A stretch of 64,000 bases of DNA from Pyronema omphalodes (Eukaryota; Ascomycota; Pezizomycetes; Pezizales; Pyronemataceae): contig JAJJXM010000012.1 in the NCBI GenBank assembly GCA_024516155.1, forward strand, positions 1-64,000. The letters run 5' to 3'. The translations under genes and the position numbers were made by a program. A model generated the notes under the pieces. That model saw only the letters and a program-made list of their open reading frames with translations. It was not told the DNA's origin and did not search any database. Shown in pieces: positions 58,206-64,000 of the stretch. Each line of letters opens with the position of its first letter. The first letter of the stretch is position 1.

Positions 58206-60745
58206 ATGGATTCCTTTAGGGAGCGTTATCTTGGCGGATCCTCGGGTTCCAACAACGACCGGAAACCAAAAATCAGTCTTCCCGACAGTAACCCACTCGC
58301 CTGGGGGGCTGCACCTCGCTACGAAGATGTCGTTCATCATCGAACAATGCAGATACCAAACACAGCACCTGCGTTAACACCATACCTTGGAGCTCGTTCT
58401 CGTCTTTCACAGATTTGGCTCAACCGATGGACAGTACTATTACTGCTTATTATGGTTCGAGTTATTCTTGCGACGATATCATTGGACAGTGACTTGGAGT
58501 CTGCTAGAGACAAGGCTTTCTCGGCTTGTACTGGAGTCGAGAGTATGGGAACTGCTATGGCTTCTATGCCGCATTATATGGCCAGGGGTTTAAATGATAT
58601 GACTGCATCTACAATCGAAGCTGGAATCCATGCGCTGGCAAAAACTCTGGAAATGATGATTACTGGAGTCCAGGAAATTGTTGTCTTTGTCATCAACTGG
58701 TTTGTTTCGACATATGTATGCTTGATTACCTTGGCTCTAAATGGAGCAGTCAATGCTGCATTAGACGCCTTGAAGGAGCTTGCGGATTTCGTCAATGAGA
58801 TTACAGCTGGAATAGTTAAAGGGGCTGATGCAAGTTTAAATGGAATCAAAGACGCCATTGAAAAGATTACATCCAAAATACCATTCAGCTTCCTAGGAGG
58901 TATCGAAAACAAAATCGATACATCATTGCCGGCTCTTGACAAAATTAGAAATGGAATCACGATTCCCGATAGCTTCAAGGAGAAAGTGGACGGCTATAAG
59001 AAAAACTTGCCTGATTTCAAGACAGTTAAACAGGCGGGAGATGACGCTATCCGTATCCCCTTCCAGATTCTTCATGTAAGCCTTCATATCATAATCCCCT
59101 CAATTATAACAAGTTTCTAACAACCCCTCAGAACAAAGTCAACTCCACCATTGGAAACTACCAATTTGACCGTTCCGTCTTCCCCATTCCCCAAAAAGAA
59201 AAATTAAACTTTTGCTCCACCGACCCCAGCATCAACAACTTCTTCGACAACCTTTCATCAGCAGTACACAAGCTCCGCGGCATCATAATCGGCGTCATCC
59301 TCGCTCTTGCCTTCCTAGTCATGATCCCCATGTACTGGCGAGACCGACGAGCCTTCCTCAAAACCAAGCGGCACGCCTACATGCTCAATCACGGAGCCTA
59401 CGACCCAGTCGACGTAGTATACATCGCCTCATCCCCAACTCCATCCCTAATCGCTCTCCGAATCTCAAAGATGGTGACTTCCTCCGACCGTCGCCGAATC
59501 TTAGTCCGCTGGGCGATCTCCTACATCACCTCTCCACCAGCGCTATTTGTTCTCTCCCTTGGAATTGCTGGTCTTCTGGGTGTCCTATGTCAATACCTTC
59601 TCCTCCGGCAAATCCAAACCTCCGCGCCCAAACTCGCCGCAGAAATCGGCAAATTCGCCGCCATGGTAGTCGATAAACTAAACAACGCCTCTACATCCTG
59701 GGCTGCATCTTCCAATGAAGCTATCAACAAAACCGCCGTCGATATCAACGAAAATGTTTTCTCCTGGGTCCAAACCGGCACCACAGCTTTAAACGACACC
59801 CTAAATACCATGGTCGACACCATGTCCACTGGCGTCAACAAATTCCTGGGCGACATCCCACCTCTTCAAAGCGCCGTAAAAGGAGTCCTGGATTGTCTCA
59901 TCGTCTTTAAAATCCAGGGAATTCAAAAAGGTTTAACCTGGGCGAATGAAAACGCTCATATCAGCTTCCCTACAGTTCCGGAGGATGCATTCTCCCGCGG
60001 AGCTGAGAAAGCTATGGATGAACAAAATGGAGATAGTTTCCTTAATGACCCCGGGAGCTTGGCGGGGGATAAAATCACTGCGGTGGTGGAAAAGTTGATT
60101 GCAAAATGGGAAAAGAGTTTATATCAGGAAGCTTGTATTTCGGCAGGTGTGGTAGGCTGCTGGTTACTGCTACTGGTGATTGCGATTGGTAGAACACTGG
60201 CCCTCTGGTGGGGGAGGGAGTTGACGAGAGGTGAAGGAGGTGCAAGAGCGGTTACGTATGATGACACAAGGGAGTATGAGGAGGATTATCAACCTCCTGC
60301 TCGAACGTATCAGGGTCCTTATGGCGGGAATGCTGTGAATCCCGGGTATCCCGTCGACGTCAATGCTGGAGCCAGGGCCGGTGGGGTCGCAGTCGGCTCT
60401 GAAACCACGGGAGCAGACACAGCAAGCGGGACCACCGCATCCCAACCCCCGAACCTCCCCTACCCATCCGAACGCTCCAACAACCCCTTCCTAGATCCTC
60501 AACCAACCCACCCATACCCCACACCACCACAACCAGTCCGTATGCCATTCACAAGCGCAAACGGAAGCCCGGACTCCTACGGACCAAGTGCAGACTCTTA
60601 CGGTAGCACGGTGAGTCTACAGAATAGTACGTGGGAGGCTGGGGATGAGAAACCGACTTTTGGAAGGGTTACCAGTGGCGTTCCTGTGGAAAGAAGACAG
60701 AGGTATGGGAGCTTTTATCCGGGGGTAGGGAAGGGGGGAGAGTAG
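58206..60745 (+). CDS. PRM1: Plasma membrane fusion protein Prm1
   Basis: Two exons, 58206-59075 and 59132-60745 (intron GTAAGC...CTCAG), give 827 residues. The N-terminus (YLGARSRLSQIWLNRWTVLLLLIMVRVIL) leads into the first of about five membrane segments, near residues 75-95, 155-180, 338-358, 405-430 and 624-645. The extracellular parts contain the Prm1-type helical repeats (ALKELADFVNEITAGIVKGADASLNGI; NKVNSTIGNYQFDRSVF) and Cys residues. Prm1 acts at cell-cell contacts in plasma-membrane fusion during mating and hyphal fusion. The cytosolic tail of about 170 residues is Pro/Tyr/Gly-rich and disordered. Overall length and topology fit the family. Confidence 0.92.
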
Positions 60746-61762
60746 AGGATGAGGAAGGGAGGGGGAGGGGATGGGATTAGGAGGGGAGGATGGGGGGATT
60801 AAAGGGATAGGGAGCGGGAATGATGTCTACGGGGTTTAATCTTTTCGTTTGTACATTGCTTTGTGTTATAGTTTATGTATACCATACCATACCATACCAA
60901 CTCTGTACTTTTTTCTTTTTCTTTCTTTGTCTGTTTACTTACTATCTCGTTTTTTGGGCAACCCTTTTCTCTTTTTTTAGATAGGTATTTACTATCGAAA
61001 GTGGATTTTCATTTTCAGTTTCATGTTCGGTATAGCGAGAGCATTGGTGGTATTGGACGTATGCATGATGGAGAGGAATAAGATATAGTATGTATTATGT
61101 ATTATGGGCTATGAGGGGACTTTATGAGTCTGGAAATAGATATGAAATAGAATAGGAATAAGAATAGGAATAAGAATAAAATGGGGTTTTTTTTGCGGTA
61201 CTTGTGGACCGGAATTGAGATCATGTATCATATCATGTGTGTATATGATAGAAGGCGTGGGAGTTGGAAACAGGGAAACAGGGAAACAGGGAAAGAGGGA
61301 AAGAGGGAAACAGGGAAACGGGGAAGGGGTGGAAGGGGTGATGGGGTGATATTTCATGATTATGTTGGGATATTGGGATATTGGGGCGCTTATCATAACT
61401 GTAGATGGAACCACCCCCCCCCCCCCCCCCCGGCCCGGTATTGGAGACAGTGAAAGCAGGATAAATAAGTATGTAGGTACTGTTTTTGATCCTAGTTCGT
61501 ATTATTTATCACATCAAAGTATCACAGCTCGGCTTTTATAATAAGTTGAATCATGGTATTCCAATAAAATTATTATCCCTTCTGTATGCCTATGGTTTTC
61601 TCTCCAACTGCTGCATGTTTTTCCCTTGGTATGCTCGCCTCAGCCTCAGGACGTTCGCCCGCCTCGGGATTCAAGACTACGTAATCCCCACCCATATCTC
61701 CCCAGCTCCTCCCTGTAACTCCTCGCCCCCCCCCCCCCCCCCTCCCACCCACCCACCCATCC
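60746..61762. other. Convergent intergenic region with homopolymers and short repeats
   Basis: This is the 3' flank of both PRM1 and the minus-strand IES2 gene. It contains CATAC repeats (60879-60898), GGAATAAGAATA units (61150-61178), tandem GGGAAACA-type units (61266-61326), a C18 run near 61415-61432 and a C14 run near 61729-61742. No gene is supported. Confidence 0.65.
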
Positions 61763-63581
61763 TTACAGCTCCTCCACCAACCTCCTCTTCGCCCCAGCAT
61801 TCCTCATCCGTTCCGTCGGTTCCTGTTTCTCAAAAACCCTTCCAACCGGCGCACTCATCCAGCTCTCTGGGATCGCAAGCCGAACCCCATCCTTATTACT
61901 AACCCACCTCATCATAGTAGGAGGCGGAGGCGGTGCCTCCATTCCTCCCATTGTTATGTCACCGTTACCATCTGCTGGGGTGGCGTCGCCGGTTGCGCGG
62001 CCGCGGCCCCGCATTTTGGGGGTTTGTTTTTTGAGCAGACGGTTGATTGTGTCGATCTGGGGGGGGGATTAGCTGGTTGTTTTGTTCTCATTTGTTTGGT
62101 AGGGAAGGGACGAAATGGCTCTGGGAGATGAATATGCATGCAAGGGGGTACACACCTTCTCCTCCTCGAGCTTTTGGTCAGTGAGGTTCTTGCGTCTTCG
62201 GGCCATCTCGGCTCGTTTTAGTTCTTGTTCTTGGACGGAGAGGGAGACGGCTTTAAGACTGCTGCCTTTGGTTTCTGAGGGTTGCTGTTAGTTTATTGTG
62301 CATCTTTATGGAGCTGTGGAAAGCTGTGACAAGCTGCTCTCAGCTTGTCAAAGCTTCACGGGGAAAGACATACCATAACCACTGGGTAACTCCAATAGAT
62401 CTGCAGTTGTGATATCTCCCAATTTGGTCCTCTGTCGATTTGTCAACCTGGACATATCAGGAGTGCCCGTCCTGCTAAGAAAGTCTGTTCCCGGAGTGAT
62501 TCCTGTGTCATCATCCGAGTCCATTAATTCGTCATCAGTTTCACCTTCCGCGTCTTCATCACCTAGCTCATCTTCCTCATCGATCTCCCCCTCTGCGTCT
62601 TCCTCATCGTCTTCTTCCTCCTCCTGGTCCTCGTCCTCATCCTCCTCGGAATCTTCCTGGACTACCTTCCGTCCTCGTGGCATAGTCGTTTTCGAAACCG
62701 GTACAGAATGCGGAGTTGCAGAAGCTGAAAGTAATTCTCGAGTATCAGTTCCTGCAGCGGGGGGTGGCGTCCAAGTAGAAGTCGCTTGTCTGAGTTTATC
62801 CTTACCTATCTTTAACTTAATAGTCGGTTGTTTATTTTTCGCCGTTGTCTTTGCTGTTATAGCTTTACTTGTAGATATCTTTGTAGCCTGTGGTTGATAT
62901 GAGCTCCTTGTCGTCGCAGGTCTACTCCTCTGTGGCCGCCGTTTGGGGGGTGGTGAAACAGAAACAGAGTCCGATGCTGTAAAACGCCGGGATCGGGATC
63001 GGGATGAACCTACTTTTGGTGCTGCTGCTGCTGCGGGTTTCTTGGGGGCCGGTTTGGCGATGGCTCGTCCTCGGGTACCGCTTCCTCGTGATGGAATCGG
63101 TTTGGCTAACGGCTTTAGATCGCTGTCTGAGCCGTCGTCGCTTTCGCCGGGGGCATCTTCGGAGAGGTAGCTAAAGGCAACAAACAAGAGCGGATTAGCT
63201 GGATTCGTTTATACTTCGACTTGGTTGTGATCATCCATCCTCAATAATGCGGTGTTAAACAACGTTGAAGTTGAAAGATATCACCAACTCCTCCTGCTTC
63301 TCCTTCACCACCGACAATGCCGGATTCAAAACTGAAACCTCATAGCTAAACCTTCAAAATCATAAGAAAACACAGGGCACAAACGATTCCTCAACCTCTC
63401 CCTCAGGAGTATCCTCATCACTCGAGATCTCATCCTCCTCATCATCATCATCTTCCTCCTCTGGCTCCGGGGGTGTAGTCTCCTCAATATCATCGATATC
63501 ACTCAGTTCGCTATCGGACATGCCGTCATCATTATAGTCGGGGCGCCTGCGCTTAACAGGGCTTCGAAGTTGTGGGGTCAT
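61763..63581 (-). CDS. IES2: INO80 complex subunit Ies2 (PAPA-1 domain)
   Basis: Four exons, 63581-63385, 63170-62374, 62274-62156 and 62056-61763, sum to 469 codons (468 residues). The N-terminus is acidic (DDDDEEDE), the middle is basic and Ser/Pro-rich and then again strongly acidic (EDEDEDQEEEEDDEEDAE). The PAPA-1-type helix near residues 340-385 (LKRAEMARRRKNLTDQKLEEEKIDTINRLLKKQ) is the family signature, split by intron 3. The C-terminal segment MMRWVSNKDGVRLAIPESW is the second conserved part. Ies2 stimulates the ATPase of the INO80 nucleosome remodeller. Intron 1 uses the donor GTTTGT, as in EAF3, and is the longest of the gene (214 bp). Confidence 0.88.
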
Positions 63582-64000
63582 GATATGCCTGTGCGTGTGA
63601 GTGTGAAGCTGTGGATGTGTTGGGAAAGCAGGGAGGTGGATTTTGTCTTTGTCGGAGTTCTGGAACGTTTGGTGAGGTTGGGGGTTAGGCGCGTCGCGAT
63701 GAGGTCGCGATAGGTGAGCTTGATACAGAGACCAACAGGGATGTTGGGGGGATCTAGACTCTTTGGGAAAAACGCGAGTGATACGGGGAAGTGAAAATAT
63801 GAGACAGAAGGAAGGACAGTGTGGACGGCTGGTTTCATGACTCGCTGAGAGATCTGATAACGAATGCACAGAGAATGGCCTCTGGATGAAAGTCAATTCG
63901 GCGTTTGGATGGCCGGTGGGATTTTCATTCTGGCATGGTTTGACTGTAAGGTTTTGTCTTCTGTTTTTCTTTTTATGAATATATTGGAATTAACTGGGCT
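63582..64000. other. Upstream region of IES2
   Basis: This is the promoter and leader of the minus-strand gene. Minus-strand frames extend upstream of the chosen start to 63896, but the extension is rich in Pro, His and Ser without family character. No other gene is visible. Confidence 0.5.

Noticed and set aside
62409..62897. Ser-rich 162-codon ORF on the plus strand
   Set aside because: It is the antisense of the acidic region of IES2. Glu/Asp codons read as Ser-rich on the other strand.

Overview
The window looks like nuclear DNA of a filamentous ascomycete (Pezizomycotina). The genes have short introns (about 50-220 bp) with GTRNGT-type donors and include fungus-typical products: Prm1, Eaf3/MRG15, Ies2, Rrg9, Nkp2, UreG with a His-rich leader, and a PtaB-like LIM-binding coactivator. 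The transposons are also typically fungal: Ty3/gypsy chromovirus, Tad-like LINEs, pogo/Fot1-like and PIF/Harbinger elements. I cannot place it to class or genus.

There are two compartments. Positions 1 to about 24,000 are a nested transposon graveyard with no host gene that I recognise. From left to right it holds: the 3' part of a Ty3/gypsy element with a complete 532-bp 3' LTR (1-5416); a LINE fragment it abuts (5417-7095, minus); a second, Tad-like LINE with ORF1 and ORF2 remains (about 7100-11110, minus); a broken pogo-like transposase (11470-12815, minus); an inverted 3' fragment of a related gypsy element with its LTR (12816-13795); a second pogo-like relic (15700-19180, minus) split by a 1.86-kb A-tailed insertion that has an exact 11-bp target duplication and only ORF1-like coding (16517-18377); a diverged direct-repeat pair (19300-20310); and a 3.16-kb PIF/Harbinger element bounded by TTA on both sides (20543-23699). 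That element carries a damaged transposase and an apparently intact spliced Myb/SANT-like gene.

Positions 24,000-27,300 are a gene-poor transition. From 27,300 to the end the window holds eleven assignable genes, in order: PtaB/LDB1-like coactivator (-), three-KH-domain RNA-binding protein (-), a 909-residue protein with a MYND-like zinc cluster (+), TRAPPC2L/Tca17-like TRAPP subunit (+), EamA/DMT transporter (-), ureG (-), RRG9-like mitochondrial protein (+), a secreted or ER thioredoxin-fold-like membrane protein (+), EAF3 (-), NKP2 (+), PRM1 (+) and IES2 (-); the 909-residue protein is the one without a family name. Most exon structures were derived by hand from splice motifs and all give whole numbers of codons.

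The genes do not form a cluster or pathway. Two encode chromatin-complex subunits (Eaf3 of NuA4/Rpd3S, Ies2 of INO80) and one a kinetochore subunit, but they are separately transcribed housekeeping genes. The clearest new observations are the ORF1-only retroelement with its target duplication, the Harbinger element whose accessory gene has outlived its transposase, the unnamed 909-residue protein, and a 250-bp pure TTGA microsatellite.
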